This document shows, piece by piece, positions 7,819 to 17,417 of a DNA stretch of 64,000 bases. Source of the DNA: Microbacterium marinum (GTDB lineage: Bacteria; Actinomycetota; Actinomycetes; Actinomycetales; Microbacteriaceae). The notes beneath the pieces were generated by a model that searched no databases, was not told the origin of the DNA, and saw nothing but the letters and a program-made list of their open reading frames with translations. Numbering within the stretch: position 1 is the first letter of the stretch; each line of letters begins with the position of its first letter. Position numbers and translations under genes: made by a program. The DNA lies in the NCBI RefSeq assembly GCF_014204835.1, contig NZ_JACHMD010000001.1:2480001-2544000 (forward strand), in the 5' to 3' direction.

Positions 7819-8592
7819 TCACGCGCGCAGAAGTTTGACCGTCAGCGAGTCCACGAGGACCGCGACGCGATCGTCTGCCGCCCACCGCGAAGCGAGCCGC
7901 TGCAGGATCGCATCCAGCGCGCCCTGATCGAGCCCGTCGACGAGGTGGAGGCGCACCACCAGCTCGGGGCCTCGAAGCCTCGAACGCGGATCCCCGGGCG
8001 CGACGGAGAGATCGATGACGCCCAGCTCCGCTCCGATGGACTCCTGAAGCCCCGCGAACACGTCCGGTGAGACGTGCGGCGCTTCCCACGGCCGGTTCTG
8101 CCCGATCGCCCAGACCGCGGGCCGGCGAATGACGAATTCGGTGTCGCTGCCCGGATCGATCACGATCAGCTCGGTGTCGTCCGCAGCCGCCGACAGCGCG
8201 GTGCGCACACCGTCCGCCGGCACGGGACGAGCCGCGGCATCCCATCGGCGCATCGTGTCGACCGATGAGAACACCGGCAGCACACGACGCCCGTCCGGCG
8301 CCGCGACGGTGACGATCGACAGCTCCTGCGTCTTGTCGACCGTCAGCCCGGTGGGGCCGACGCCCTCGTCGCCCTTCTCGGCGACCAGAGGGATGAGCAG
8401 GCGCGCGGTGCGGTATGCGTCGACGACGGATGCCGCATCACCCTCCCCCGCGTGGAAGGCAACGAGCGCGGCGTGCAGGGCGGGGTCGGCGCTGCCGTCG
8501 TCCCCGCTGTGCGGGTTCGCTTGGAAGCTGCGCCCCTCCCAGGGGACCCCGGCGGAATCCCCCGCGGCGTGCGGATCAGTGTCCGGCGACAT
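7819..8592 (-). CDS. SseB-like protein
   Basis: 257-residue protein with the SseB fold (SseB N-terminal region at about residues 20-125: [31 protein letters not shown], and the [11 protein letters not shown] block). Family members in actinobacteria are enhancers or serine-sensitivity proteins of undefined biochemical role. The ATG at 8592 lies inside the end of priA (17-base overlap), so it is the last gene of the his cluster and probably translationally coupled. No catalytic motif is visible. Confidence 0.8.
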   Translation of the reverse strand: MSPDTDPHAAGDSAGVPWEGRSFQANPHSGDDGSADPALHAALVAFHAGEGDAASVVDAYRTARLLIPLVAEKGDEGVGPTGLTVDKTQELSIVTVAAPDGRRVLPVFSSVDTMRRWDAAARPVPADGVRTALSAAADDTELIVIDPGSDTEFVIRRPAVWAIGQNRPWEAPHVSPDVFAGLQESIGAELGVIDLSVAPGDPRSRLRGPELVVRLHLVDGLDQGALDAILQRLASRWAADDRVAVLVDSLTVKLLRA

Positions 8593-9322
8593 CCAGCGCC
8601 TCGGCGAGGGTGAAGGCCCCCGCGTACAGAGCCTTGCCGACGATGGCTCCCTCGACCCCGAGCGGGACCAGTTCGCGGAGGGCGGCGATGTCGTCGAGGC
8701 TCGAGATTCCACCGGAGGCGACAACCGGCTTGTCCGTGCGTGTGGCGACCTCGCGCAGGAGCTCGATGTTGGGGCCCTGAAGGGTGCCGTCCTTGGTGAC
8801 GTCGGTCAGGACGTAGCGGCTGCAGCCCGCATCCTCGAGCCGGTCCAGAACCTGCCAGAGGTCGCCGCCGTCGCGCGTCCACCCGCGGGCGGCGAGAGTC
8901 GTTCCACGGACGTCGAGGCCGACGGCGATCGCCTCGCCGTAGCGCCCGATGACGTCGGCTGCCCATTCGGGGTTCTCGAGCGCGGCCGTCCCGAGGTTGA
9001 TGCGCGCGGCGCCGCTGTCCAGGGCGGCTTCGAGGGTGGCGTCATCCCGGATGCCGCCGGAGAGCTCGACCTGGACGCCACGCATCTGCTTGATGACCTT
9101 GCGCAGGAGGGGCGCGTTGGATCCGCGGCCGAAGGCGGCGTCAAGATCGACGAGGTGGATCCAGTCCGCACCCTGCCCCGCCCACTCGAGGGCGGCGTCG
9201 ACCGGGTCGCCGTAGCTCGTCTCGGTGCCGGCCTCGCCCTGCGTCAGTCGCACGGCCTTACCGGCGGCGACGTCCACGGCGGGAAGGAGGATCAGTTCGG
9301 GCGAGGATGCGAAATCGTTCAT
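8576..9322 (-). CDS. priA: Phosphoribosyl isomerase A (HisA/TrpF bifunctional)
   Basis: TIM-barrel isomerase of 248 residues. In actinobacteria PriA catalyses both the ProFAR isomerisation of histidine synthesis and the PRA isomerisation of tryptophan synthesis. Catalytic acids are Asp17 ([14 protein letters not shown]) and Asp174 ([14 protein letters not shown]), and GWTRDGG matches the family. The ATG at 9322 was chosen over an open frame that continues upstream through hisH. Bifunctionality is a family property, not proved here. Confidence 0.93.
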   Translation of the reverse strand: MNDFASSPELILLPAVDVAAGKAVRLTQGEAGTETSYGDPVDAALEWAGQGADWIHLVDLDAAFGRGSNAPLLRKVIKQMRGVQVELSGGIRDDATLEAALDSGAARINLGTAALENPEWAADVIGRYGEAIAVGLDVRGTTLAARGWTRDGGDLWQVLDRLEDAGCSRYVLTDVTKDGTLQGPNIELLREVATRTDKPVVASGGISSLDDIAALRELVPLGVEGAIVGKALYAGAFTLAEALDVAGH

Positions 9323-9375
9323 GGCTCCGGGAGGGACGGGGTGCGCGCCGGGCGCGCGCACAGGGGGAAACACTA

Positions 9376-10032
9376 CTAGGCGGCGGGCAGCGACCCGATC
9401 CAGTTGCCGAGCAGCCGGATGCCGGCAGCACCCGATTTCTCCGGGTGGAACTGCGTGGCCGAGAGGGGTCCGTTCTCGACGGCGGCGAGGAACGGCGCGC
9501 CATAGTCGCACCACGTGAGGACCGGCTCGCGGAACGGCTTCATCACGTCCAGGCTCCACTCCTGCGCGCCGTACGAGTGGACGAAGTAGAACCTCTCGTC
9601 CTCCAGCCCTGCGAACAGGGTGGAGTCTGCCCCTGGCCGAACCGTGTTCCACCCCATGTGCGGGAGCACGGGCGCGGCGAGCTCGGTGACCGAACCCGGC
9701 CACTCCCCGAGCCCTTCGGTGTCGACGCCGCGCTCGACGCCGAGTTCGAACATGACCTGCATGCCGACGCAGATGCCGAGCACCGGCATCCCTCCCGCAA
9801 GACGTCGTTCGATCAGTTCATCGCCCCGACTCTCGCGCAAGGCTGCCATGACTGCCGAGAAGGCGCCCACGCCCGGGACGAGGAGCCCTGCGGCGTCGGC
9901 GATGAGCCCGCGGTCACGGGTCAAGCGGGCGTCGGCACCCGCCTCGATCAGCGCTTTGACGGCGGAGTGGACGTTGCCCGAGCCGTAGTCGAGGACGGCG
10001 ACGAGCGGACGATCGGCGGCGCCGTCGGTCAC
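9376..10032 (-). CDS. hisH: Imidazole glycerol phosphate synthase subunit HisH
   Basis: Class I glutamine amidotransferase, 218 residues, that supplies ammonia to HisF for imidazole ring closure. Catalytic triad: Cys88 in VLGICVGMQ, and His/Glu in the C-terminal FHPEKSG. The oxyanion strand is the PGVGAF segment at about residues 53-58. It starts with GTG (10032-10030) overlapping the hisB stop by four bases. hisF is not in this window. Confidence 0.95.
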   Translation of the reverse strand: MTDGAADRPLVAVLDYGSGNVHSAVKALIEAGADARLTRDRGLIADAAGLLVPGVGAFSAVMAALRESRGDELIERRLAGGMPVLGICVGMQVMFELGVERGVDTEGLGEWPGSVTELAAPVLPHMGWNTVRPGADSTLFAGLEDERFYFVHSYGAQEWSLDVMKPFREPVLTWCDYGAPFLAAVENGPLSATQFHPEKSGAAGIRLLGNWIGSLPAA

Positions 10033-10640
10033 AGGGCTCCCTTGGTGCTGGGGATGCCGCTGACCAGCGGATCGATGGCCTTGGCCTGCCGGAAAGCGCG
10101 CGCGAACGCCTTGTACTCCGCTTCTGCGATGTGGTGCGGGTCTCGCCCCGAGACGACGTTCACGTGCACGGTGATGCCGGCGTGGAACGCGATCGCCTCG
10201 AAGGTGTGGCGGACGAGGGCACCCGTGAAGTGCCCGCCGATGAGGTGGAATTCGTATCCCGCGGGCTCGCCGGTGTGCACGAGGTAGGGCCGGCCACTGA
10301 TGTCGACGACGGCCTGCGCGAGCGCCTCGTCCAGCGGCACCAGTGCGTCACCGTAGCGGGAGATCCCGGCCTTGTCGCCGAGCGCCTGCCGGATCGCCTG
10401 CCCGAGGACGATCGCCGTGTCCTCCACGGTGTGGTGGGCGTCGATGTGGGTGTCCCCGGTCGCAGTGACGGTGAGGTCGGTCAGCGAATGCTTCGCGAAG
10501 GCGGTGAGCAGGTGATCGAAGAACGGCACCGAGGTCTCGATCCGGCTGACGCCGGAACCGTCGAGGTTCAGCTCGAGGTCGATGGTCGACTCGCTGGTCG
10601 CGCGGCGAACCGAGGCCGTGCGGGCTGCGGGGGTGCTCAT
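10029..10640 (-). CDS. hisB: Imidazoleglycerol-phosphate dehydratase
   Basis: Monofunctional HisB (no phosphatase domain), 203 residues; manganese-dependent dehydration of IGP to imidazole acetol phosphate. Metal-binding motifs are visible: [25 protein letters not shown] and the second DHHTVED-like block near [16 protein letters not shown]. The ATG at 10640 has TAGAAT six bases before it, so the gene may also be transcribed from its own promoter inside the operon, 62 bases after hisC. Confidence 0.96.
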   Translation of the reverse strand: MSTPAARTASVRRATSESTIDLELNLDGSGVSRIETSVPFFDHLLTAFAKHSLTDLTVTATGDTHIDAHHTVEDTAIVLGQAIRQALGDKAGISRYGDALVPLDEALAQAVVDISGRPYLVHTGEPAGYEFHLIGGHFTGALVRHTFEAIAFHAGITVHVNVVSGRDPHHIAEAEYKAFARAFRQAKAIDPLVSGIPSTKGAL

Positions 10641-10646
10641 GCCCCG

Positions 10647-10652
10647 ATTCTA
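10647..10652 (-). promoter_or_regulatory. Internal -10 box before hisB (TAGAAT)
   Basis: TAGAAT, spacer cggggc, ATG of hisB. This close match to TATAAT suggests an internal leaderless promoter for hisB-hisH-priA-sseB. Confidence 0.55.
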
Positions 10653-10702
10653 CCGAGCCGTACCGCGGCACTCTCACGTGTGACGCGGAACCGCCGAGGC
10701 GA

Positions 10703-11776
10703 TCACAGCGACGCAAGGGCCTCCAGGAACGCGGTCGATTCCTCAGCGCTGCCTGCGGTCACGCGCAGCGTGTGCGGGAGACCGACGTCGCGGATGAGGA
10801 TGCCGCGGTCGTACAGCCCCTGCCACGTGGCTTTCGGGTCGTCGACGCCACCGAACAGGACGAAGTTGGACCAGCTCTCGTAGGGGGTGTACCCCAGGGC
10901 AGAGAGCGTTGCAGAGATCCGGTCGCGCTGCGACACGATGTCGTCGACCATCGACAGCATCGTCGGCGCGTGCCGGAGTGCGGCGGTCGCCGCGGCCTGC
11001 GTGAGTGCGCTCAGGTGGTAGGGCAGTCTGACCAGCCGCAACGCGTCGATCAGGGCCGGATCCGCCGCGAGATAACCCACGCGCGCGCCGGCGAAGGCGA
11101 ACGCCTTGCTCATCGTTCGCGAGACGACGAGCCGCTCCCGACCCTGCAGCAGCGTCAGCGCGGAGGATTCCTCCCGCGGGGCGAACTCCCAGTACGCCTC
11201 GTCGACGATCACGATGCCCCGCGAGACCTCGTAGACCGCCTCGATGACGTCCAATCCCATCGGGGTGCCGGTGGGATTGTTCGGTGCGCACAGGAAGACG
11301 ACATCGGGCTGCACCTCGGCGACCTGCGCAGCGGCGTCCGCCGCCGAGAGAGAGAAGTCCGGCCCTCGCGTCCCGCTGACGTACTGCGCGCCCGTCGCGC
11401 CCGTCAGCAGCGGGTACATCGAGTACGTGGGTCCGAAGCCGAACGCGGTGCGGCCCGGGCCTCCGAACGCCTGGAGGATGTGCTGGAGCACTTCGTTCGA
11501 TCCGTTCGCCGCCCAGATCTGGTCGGGCTGGAGTCCGTGACCCAGGTAGTCGGCGAATCCCTCGCGAAGGGCGGTGAACTCACGGTCGGGGTAGCGGTTG
11601 ATGTCCTGCAGCGCTTGGGCGATGCCGTCGAGGATGTCGTCCGCGACTTCCTCGGGAACGGGGTGGGTGTTCTCGTTGACGTTCAGAGCAACCGGCAGCG
11701 GCGCCTGGGGCGCACCGTAGGGTGTCTTGCCTCGCAGATCGTCACGAAGGGGTAGGTCGTCCAGACTCGCACTCAC
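10703..11776 (-). CDS. hisC: Histidinol-phosphate aminotransferase
   Basis: Fold type I PLP enzyme, about 357 residues, converting imidazole acetol phosphate to histidinol phosphate with glutamate. The PLP lysine is in VSRTMSKAFAFAG (about residue 224); LCAPNNPTG and VDEAYWEF are the substrate and PLP contact motifs. The start is uncertain: two adjacent GTG codons (11779 and 11776) match the family N-terminus MSASLDDLPLR, and an ATG at 11863 would add about 29 atypical residues while overlapping the LysM gene. First his gene of the cluster. Confidence 0.93.
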   Translation of the reverse strand: MSASLDDLPLRDDLRGKTPYGAPQAPLPVALNVNENTHPVPEEVADDILDGIAQALQDINRYPDREFTALREGFADYLGHGLQPDQIWAANGSNEVLQHILQAFGGPGRTAFGFGPTYSMYPLLTGATGAQYVSGTRGPDFSLSAADAAAQVAEVQPDVVFLCAPNNPTGTPMGLDVIEAVYEVSRGIVIVDEAYWEFAPREESSALTLLQGRERLVVSRTMSKAFAFAGARVGYLAADPALIDALRLVRLPYHLSALTQAAATAALRHAPTMLSMVDDIVSQRDRISATLSALGYTPYESWSNFVLFGGVDDPKATWQGLYDRGILIRDVGLPHTLRVTAGSAEESTAFLEALASL

Positions 11777-11804
11777 CACGCCATCGTACGGCGCGGAGGG
11801 TGAC

Positions 11805-12188
11805 TCATTTCCCGGATGCTGAGCCGGCGTACTCCGTCGGAATGGCCAGCGACTGTCCCGCATCGAGCACCGCCGACGACAGCGCGTTGAGGCTCATGAG
11901 CCCGTCGACGACGTCACGCGGGTCGTGACCCGGTGCGATGTCTTCAGCGATCGACCACAGGGAGTCGCCGGGCAGGACCGTCACGGTCTCGAACGAACCG
12001 GCCGGAGCACCGGCCTCGCCGCTCGCGAGGGCGCCTCCGCCCGACAGGATCGCTGCAGCGAGCGCGGTCACGACGGGCACCGAAGCGAGGAGAGCGACGA
12101 CACGGCGGCCGCGAGCCGTGATCCGCAACCGCGTCGAGACGACGGGGGCGATCGGACGGACAGCGTCGGTGATGGTCAGCGTGCTCAT
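11805..12188 (-). CDS. LysM-domain membrane protein, candidate SOS cell-division inhibitor
   Basis: 127 residues: about 30 cytoplasmic residues, one membrane segment (about 33-55, [23 protein letters not shown]), then an extracytoplasmic LysM domain (about 68-117, [20 protein letters not shown]). The ATG has a strong GAGGAGG Shine-Dalgarno. It diverges from lexA across a shared LexA box. YneA of Bacillus, DivS of Corynebacterium and Rv2719c/ChiZ of Mycobacterium occupy the same position and block division during DNA damage. The role is inferred from architecture and place, not from close similarity that I can verify. Confidence 0.8.
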   Translation of the reverse strand: MSTLTITDAVRPIAPVVSTRLRITARGRRVVALLASVPVVTALAAAILSGGGALASGEAGAPAGSFETVTVLPGDSLWSIAEDIAPGHDPRDVVDGLMSLNALSSAVLDAGQSLAIPTEYAGSASGK

Positions 12189-12271
12189 GATTCCTCCTCG
12201 GGGACGACCCGGTCAGGTGAGATCTTCGCCCTCGCCCATCGGCCGGGACGGGCGAGGTGCGAAGTTCTCTT

Positions 12272-12287
12272 CCGAATCTATCTTCGA
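12272..12287. promoter_or_regulatory. LexA (SOS) box between lexA and the LysM gene
   Basis: CCGAATCTATCTTCGA matches the CGAA-N6-TTCG core of the actinobacterial LexA site. It ends six bases before the lexA -10 box TAGACT (12294-12299), so bound LexA would block that promoter and could repress the LysM gene too. Confidence 0.8.
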
Positions 12288-12293
12288 TATTCG

Positions 12294-12299
12294 TAGACT
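12294..12299 (+). promoter_or_regulatory. -10 box of lexA (TAGACT)
   Basis: TAGACT just downstream of the SOS box. It gives a lexA leader of about 170 nt, in which I see no further recognisable element. Confidence 0.5.
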
Positions 12300-12477
12300 G
12301 TCAAGCGACCCGATCTCGGAGATCCATCGAAGACGACACGCGGTCGACTACGAAGAGAACCTCTCGACACCGGATACGGTTTCGATGACGACAGCCCACC
12401 ACCGACCTCCGACATTCGAAGGCGCGTGCACCCCGCACCGCGGGAAGGACCGGGAAACCGGGACGGGAGAGGAACAC

Positions 12478-13143
12478 ATGAGCGAGAAGCCGCAGACCCG
12501 CAGGCGCAAGAACCTCAGCGACAAGCAGCTCGCCATTCTGGAGGTCATCCAGCGCTCGATCGCCACGCACGGCTATCCGCCGAGCATGCGCGAGATCGGC
12601 GACGCGGTCGGCTTGAAGTCCCTCTCCAGCGTCACCCACCAGCTCGGGCAGCTCGAACTCAGCGGGTATCTCCGTCGCGACCCCGGCAAGACACGCGCGA
12701 TGGAGGTGCTCATCGACCTGCCCGGGACGGCCGGAGAGAACCCCGCCGACTCGGTGCCCGCCGTCGGTGATGCCGCGATGGTCCCGCTGGTGGGGCGGAT
12801 CGCCGCCGGTGTGCCGATCACCGCCGAGCAGCAGGTGGAGGAGATCTTCCCCCTTCCGCGGCAGCTCGTCGGCAAGGGCGAGCTGTTCATGCTGAAGGTC
12901 TCGGGAGACTCGATGATCGACGCGGCGATCTGCGACGGCGACTGGGTCGTCGTCCGCTCGCAGGCCACCGCCGACAACGGTGAGATCGTCGCGGCGATGC
13001 TCGACGGCGAGGCCACCGTGAAGACCTTCCGCCAGCGCGACGGCCACACCTGGCTCCTCCCCCGCAACTCCGCCTTCGAACCGATCCTCGGTGACGAGGC
13101 GGTCGTCCTCGGTAAGGTCGTCGCCGTCCTGCGAGCGGTCTGA
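12478..13143 (+). CDS. lexA: LexA repressor
   Basis: SOS repressor, 221 residues from ATG 12478, chosen for its GGGAGAGGA Shine-Dalgarno and family length; the frame stays open upstream but is not conserved-looking. The N-terminal winged helix (residues 14-78) includes [15 protein letters not shown]. The C-terminal S24 domain has the cleavage site Ala110-Gly111 (RIAAGVPI), nucleophile Ser145 (SGDSMID) and Lys182 (ATVKTF). RecA filaments would trigger self-cleavage. It likely represses itself, the LysM gene and recA through the boxes described. Confidence 0.97.
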   Translation: MSEKPQTRRRKNLSDKQLAILEVIQRSIATHGYPPSMREIGDAVGLKSLSSVTHQLGQLELSGYLRRDPGKTRAMEVLIDLPGTAGENPADSVPAVGDAAMVPLVGRIAAGVPITAEQQVEEIFPLPRQLVGKGELFMLKVSGDSMIDAAICDGDWVVVRSQATADNGEIVAAMLDGEATVKTFRQRDGHTWLLPRNSAFEPILGDEAVVLGKVVAVLRAV

Positions 13144-13182
13144 CACCTCTACGGTCGACACGTGACTCACGCGCACGCCGCG

Positions 13183-13188
13183 TAGCGT
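13183..13188 (+). promoter_or_regulatory. -10 box of the S9 peptidase gene (TAGCGT)
   Basis: TAGCGT, seven-base spacer gagagtc, ATG at 13196. No Shine-Dalgarno, so a leaderless mRNA is likely. Confidence 0.6.
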
Positions 13189-13195
13189 GAGAGTC

Positions 13196-15094
13196 ATGAC
13201 GACGATCGCTCCCTACGGATCCTGGCTGTCACCGCTCTCCGCCGCAGATGCCTCCGCGGCATCCGCTCGATTCGACGGTGCGCGCTTCGTCGGGGACGAG
13301 GTGTGGTGGGGCGAATCCCTGCCGACAGAAGGTGGTCGTTCGTCCGTCCGCAGGCGCACCGCGTCCGGCGCCATCGAGGATCTGCTCCCCGATCCCTGGA
13401 ATGCGCGCTCGCGTGCCCACGAGTACGGCGGCGGCTCCTGGACGGCGACGGCCGAGGGTCGGCTCTTCTTCGTGGAGAAGACCGATCAGCGCGTCTGGAG
13501 TCTGCTTCCGGGCGGCGACCCGGTCCCGCTGACCGAGGCCGACGACGCGATCCGGCACGGCGGCCTCCGCTGGCAGGCCGGCACGCTCCTGGCTGTCCGT
13601 GAGGTCCACGGCGGGAGCCATGTGCCGCGACGTTCGATCATCGCCATCGCCACCGACGGCAGCCAGACGGTGACGGAGCTCGTGTCGGGCAGCGACTTCC
13701 TCGCGCAGCCCGCGCTCAGCCCCGATGGCCGCACGCTGGCGTGGGTCGCGTGGAACCATCCGGACATGCCCTGGGACCGCACCGAGGTGCGCGTCGCCGC
13801 ACTGGAGGACGGCCGCGTGCGGGCATCACGGTCGGTCAGCGACGGCGCGACCGCGGCCCTTCAACCCGAGTGGACCGTCGACGGCGGCCTCCTGTTCATC
13901 GATGAGCCCACGGGACGGTGGAATCTCTACCGGGCGGATGCCGCATCGTCCACCGTCACGCCACTCGCGCCCGCCGACGCCGACACAGGTGCCGGACTCT
14001 GGGTGCTGGGGCTGCGGTGGTACGCGCCTCTGGCAGGGGGCGACGTCGTCGCCGTCCGCACGAATGGTGCCGACGAACTCGTTCGGATCGATGCGGCGGG
14101 GACCGTGACCCGGCTCGACCTGCCGGTGCGGGCGCGCGCGGTCATCGAGGACGTCCACGGCGATCGGGTGATCGTCACCGGTTCGGCCCCCGGGGTGACC
14201 GGTGTGTGGGTCATCGAACCCGACGGCTCCCACGAGCTCGTGCGCGGCAGCGTGTCCGAGCTCGGCGAGACCTGGACCCCCGCCGTGCGTGAGCTCACGG
14301 TCGACGGCGCTCACGGGCCCGTCCACGCCTTCGACCACGCTCCGACCAGCCCCACCCACGCAGCGCCCGAGGGAGAACTGCCGCCGTACGTCATCTTCGT
14401 GCACGGCGGTCCGACGTCTCACGTCGGGGGTGTGGCCGACAGCAAGACTGTCTACTTCACGAGTCGCGGGATCGGCGTGCTCGAGGTCAACTACGGAGGC
14501 TCCACGGGCTACGGCCGCGCCTACCGTGAGCGGCTCCGTGGACAGTGGGGCATCGTCGACGTGGACGACGTTGCCGCAGCCGCGACAGGCCTCGTCGAGG
14601 AGGGCCGCGCCGACGCTGCGCGGATCGCGATCGAAGGCGGCTCCGCCGGTGGGTGGACGGTGCTGGCCGCGCTCGTCGGCACCGAGGTGTTCGGCGCCGG
14701 CATCTCGCGCTACGGCGTCGGGGATGCCCGGACACTGGCGACCGACACCCACGACTTCGAAGCCCGCTACCTCGATGGACTCATCGGCCCGCTCCCGGAA
14801 GCCGAGGCGCTCTACCTGGAGCGATCGCCGCTCGGGCGCACCGAGGGCTTCCGGGTGCCTGTCCTCCTCCTCCAGGGCGATGAAGACGCGGTCGTCCCGC
14901 CCACGCAGGCGGAGGCGATCAGGGACGCGCTCCGCTCACGCGGAATCCCCCATGCCTACGTCCTCTATGAAGGCGAGGGGCACGGGTTCCGGAAGGCGGA
15001 GACGATCGTCCACTCCCTCGAGTCCGAACTGGCCTTCCTCGGTCAGGTCTTCGGGTTCGAGACGCCAGGGGTGCCACCGGTCGAACTGGACTGA
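13196..15094 (+). CDS. S9-family prolyl oligopeptidase-like serine peptidase
   Basis: Cytoplasmic two-domain peptidase, 632 residues. An N-terminal beta-propeller (about residues 15-340, with repeated strands such as ALSPDGRTLAWVAW) covers a C-terminal alpha/beta-hydrolase domain. Nucleophile elbow is GGSAGGWT, the oxyanion region FVHGGPTSH, and catalytic Asp/His lie in LLQGDEDAVVPP and EGEGHGFRK. Substrates are probably short peptides or acyl-peptides. The ATG at 13196 is chosen because TAGCGT lies seven bases upstream. It converges with hflX 16 bases away. Confidence 0.93.
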   Translation: MTTIAPYGSWLSPLSAADASAASARFDGARFVGDEVWWGESLPTEGGRSSVRRRTASGAIEDLLPDPWNARSRAHEYGGGSWTATAEGRLFFVEKTDQRVWSLLPGGDPVPLTEADDAIRHGGLRWQAGTLLAVREVHGGSHVPRRSIIAIATDGSQTVTELVSGSDFLAQPALSPDGRTLAWVAWNHPDMPWDRTEVRVAALEDGRVRASRSVSDGATAALQPEWTVDGGLLFIDEPTGRWNLYRADAASSTVTPLAPADADTGAGLWVLGLRWYAPLAGGDVVAVRTNGADELVRIDAAGTVTRLDLPVRARAVIEDVHGDRVIVTGSAPGVTGVWVIEPDGSHELVRGSVSELGETWTPAVRELTVDGAHGPVHAFDHAPTSPTHAAPEGELPPYVIFVHGGPTSHVGGVADSKTVYFTSRGIGVLEVNYGGSTGYGRAYRERLRGQWGIVDVDDVAAAATGLVEEGRADAARIAIEGGSAGGWTVLAALVGTEVFGAGISRYGVGDARTLATDTHDFEARYLDGLIGPLPEAEALYLERSPLGRTEGFRVPVLLLQGDEDAVVPPTQAEAIRDALRSRGIPHAYVLYEGEGHGFRKAETIVHSLESELAFLGQVFGFETPGVPPVELD

Positions 15095-15110
15095 TCGTCC
15101 GGCGGCGGAC

Positions 15111-16673
15111 TCACACGGCGTACGGAGCCAGTTCCGCCGCCAGGCGCTCCGAGACGTGCGCGTGGACGGCCGTGCCGCCCTCCTCGTGCGTCGTCGACAC
15201 GATCAGCCCGGACTCGTGGACAGCGTTGACCAGATCGCCGCGGTCGTACGGGACCAGAGCCCGCACCTCGACGGCGGGCAGCGGCAGCGCCTCCTCGATC
15301 GCGGCGCGGAGCTCGGCGATCCCCTCGCCCGTCCTGGACGACACGAAGTGCGCGTGCGGTTCGAGCCCGCGCAGCACGAGGCGCGAATCGGGGTCGACGA
15401 GGTCGGCCTTGTTGAAAACGACGATCTCGTTCGTCGACCGCGCTCCGACGTCACCCATCACGTCTCGGACGGTCGCGAGCTGCGCGGCCGGGTCGGGGTG
15501 CGACCCGTCGACGACGTGGACGATGACGTCGGCCCCGCCGACCTCCTCCAGCGTCGAGCGGAACGCCTCCACCAGCTGATGCGGGAGGTTTCGGACGAAT
15601 CCCACCGTGTCGGTCAGGGTGAACACGCGCCCGTCCGCCGCTTCCGCGCGGCGCACCGTCGCGTCGAGGGTCGCGAACAGCGCGTTCTCCACGAGCACGC
15701 CGGCGCTCGTCAGGCGGTTCAGGAGACTGGACTTGCCGGCGTTCGTGTAGCCGGCGATCGCCACGGACGGGATCGTGTTGCGCTTGCGCTCGGCACGCTT
15801 GGCGTCGCGTGCGGGGGCGAAGTCGCGAATCTGACGCCGGAGCATCGCCATCCGCGTGCGGATGCGACGACGATCGAGCTCGATCTTCGTCTCACCTGGT
15901 CCGCGCGAGCCCATACCGGCCCCGCCCGCGCCGACCTGTCCACCGGCCTGGCGGCTCATCGAGTCACCCCATCCGCGCAGACGCGGGAGGAGGTACTCGA
16001 GCTGGGCGAGCTCGACCTGCGCCTTGCCCTCTCGGCTTTTCGCGTGCTGGCTGAAGATGTCGAGGATCACCGTCGTGCGGTCGATCACCTTCACCTTGAC
16101 CACGTCCTCGAGCGCGCGTCGCTGGCTGGGAGCGAGCTCGGTGTCGGCGATGACCGTGTCGGCACCGACCGCCGCGACGAGATCGCGCAGCTCCGCTGCC
16201 TTGCCGCGTCCGATGTACGTCGCGGGGTCGGGGTGGGGTCGCCGCTGGAGAACACCGTCGAGCACCACCGCACCGGCCGTCTCACTCAGGGCGGCGAGCT
16301 CGCGGAGCGAGTTCTCGGCATCCTCGTGGGACCCCTGCGGATAGACGCCGATGAGGACGACGTTCTCGAGCCGCAGCTGGCGGTACTCGACCTCGGTGAC
16401 GTCCTCGAGCTCGGTCGACAGACCCGGCACGCGACGAAGCGCCGCGCGCTCCTCACGGTCCCACTGGTCGCCGTCGGTGTCGCTGTAGGAGACCGTCGTC
16501 GCGTCCTGCAGCGCCTGAGCGGAACCGCCGGAGCCGAAGACGCTCACACCCGACCGAGCCTCTGCGCGCGCGAGCACGCGATCCACCGCGTCGAGGGACT
16601 CGCCCGGCGTCGTCGCCGTGGCATCCGTCGTCGCCCGATCGTCCGCAGTGGAGGGGGTGGTGGTGTCCGTCAT
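15111..16673 (-). CDS. hflX: GTPase HflX
   Basis: Ribosome-associated GTPase of 520 residues that in other bacteria splits stalled or heat-damaged 70S ribosomes. An N-terminal HflX domain (about 75-285) ends in a glycine-rich linker (QAGGQVGAGGAGMGSRGPGE). The G domain has G1 GYTNAGKSS, G3 DTVGF and G4 NKADLV. About 60 extra Thr/Ala-rich residues at the N-terminus are typical of actinobacteria. The ATG at 16673 follows AAAGGA at six bases. Divergent from the methyltransferase gene. Confidence 0.95.
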   Translation of the reverse strand: MTDTTTPSTADDRATTDATATTPGESLDAVDRVLARAEARSGVSVFGSGGSAQALQDATTVSYSDTDGDQWDREERAALRRVPGLSTELEDVTEVEYRQLRLENVVLIGVYPQGSHEDAENSLRELAALSETAGAVVLDGVLQRRPHPDPATYIGRGKAAELRDLVAAVGADTVIADTELAPSQRRALEDVVKVKVIDRTTVILDIFSQHAKSREGKAQVELAQLEYLLPRLRGWGDSMSRQAGGQVGAGGAGMGSRGPGETKIELDRRRIRTRMAMLRRQIRDFAPARDAKRAERKRNTIPSVAIAGYTNAGKSSLLNRLTSAGVLVENALFATLDATVRRAEAADGRVFTLTDTVGFVRNLPHQLVEAFRSTLEEVGGADVIVHVVDGSHPDPAAQLATVRDVMGDVGARSTNEIVVFNKADLVDPDSRLVLRGLEPHAHFVSSRTGEGIAELRAAIEEALPLPAVEVRALVPYDRGDLVNAVHESGLIVSTTHEEGGTAVHAHVSERLAAELAPYAV

Positions 16674-16739
16674 GTGATCCTTTCGAGGCCGTGCGGCCAT
16701 CCGTGAACTCTAGCTTCCCGCGGGCGGAGCCGCCTCCGC

Positions 16740-16745
16740 TACGCT
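16740..16745 (+). promoter_or_regulatory. -10 box of the RsmC-like gene (TACGCT)
   Basis: TACGCT, spacer cgtcgc, ATG at 16752; leaderless geometry with no Shine-Dalgarno. Confidence 0.6.
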
Positions 16746-16751
16746 CGTCGC

Positions 16752-17417
16752 ATGGGGAGCGACCACTACTTCAGCGCGTCCCCCGCCAGCCCCGAGAACC
16801 TCCGTCGCATCCGTGTGTCCCTCGCCGGACGCGACGTCGAGGTGACGACCGCCGGCGGGGTCTTCAGTCCCGAGCACGTCGACGGCGGGACGGCCGTCCT
16901 GCTGGCGAACACTCCCCCGCCCCCACCCGGAGGCCATCTGCTCGACCTCGGGTGCGGCTGGGGCCCGATCGCCCTGTCGCTCGCACTCGAATCCCCCCAC
17001 GCCACCGTGTGGGCGGTCGACGTGAACGAACGCGCACTCGACCTGGTCCGACGGAACGCCGCCGAGCTGGGCGCCACCAATGTCAACGCCGTCCTGCCGC
17101 AGGATGTTCCCGACGACATCGCGTTCCGGACCATCCGCTCCAACCCGCCGATCCGCGTGGGCAAGGATGTGCTGCACGGACTCCTCGACACGTGGATCCC
17201 CCGCCTCGCCGAGCGGAGTGACGCCTGGCTCGTCGTGCAGCGCAACCTCGGATCCGACTCGCTGCAGCGCTGGCTCGCGGCATCCCTCGACCGGAGCTAC
17301 TCCGTGAGCCGGGCGGCAACGGGGCGCGGGTTCCGCGTGCTCAAAGTCCGTCGCCACGGCACCCCGCCGACGGGAGCGATCGACCTGCCCGCCTCAGGCG
17401 AGGGAGATCTCGCCTGA
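16752..17417 (+). CDS. RsmC/RlmG-like class I methyltransferase
   Basis: 221-residue SAM-dependent methyltransferase with an MTS domain. SAM motif I is [16 protein letters not shown] (about residues 64-79), motif post-I is [11 protein letters not shown], and the catalytic-type motif IV is SNPPIRVGK (about 128-136), which matches RsmC/RlmG enzymes that make m2G in rRNA. It is the single-domain form. The last 24 bases overlap the end of convergent dapF. The precise target is unknown. Confidence 0.87.
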   Translation: MGSDHYFSASPASPENLRRIRVSLAGRDVEVTTAGGVFSPEHVDGGTAVLLANTPPPPPGGHLLDLGCGWGPIALSLALESPHATVWAVDVNERALDLVRRNAAELGATNVNAVLPQDVPDDIAFRTIRSNPPIRVGKDVLHGLLDTWIPRLAERSDAWLVVQRNLGSDSLQRWLAASLDRSYSVSRAATGRGFRVLKVRRHGTPPTGAIDLPASGEGDLA

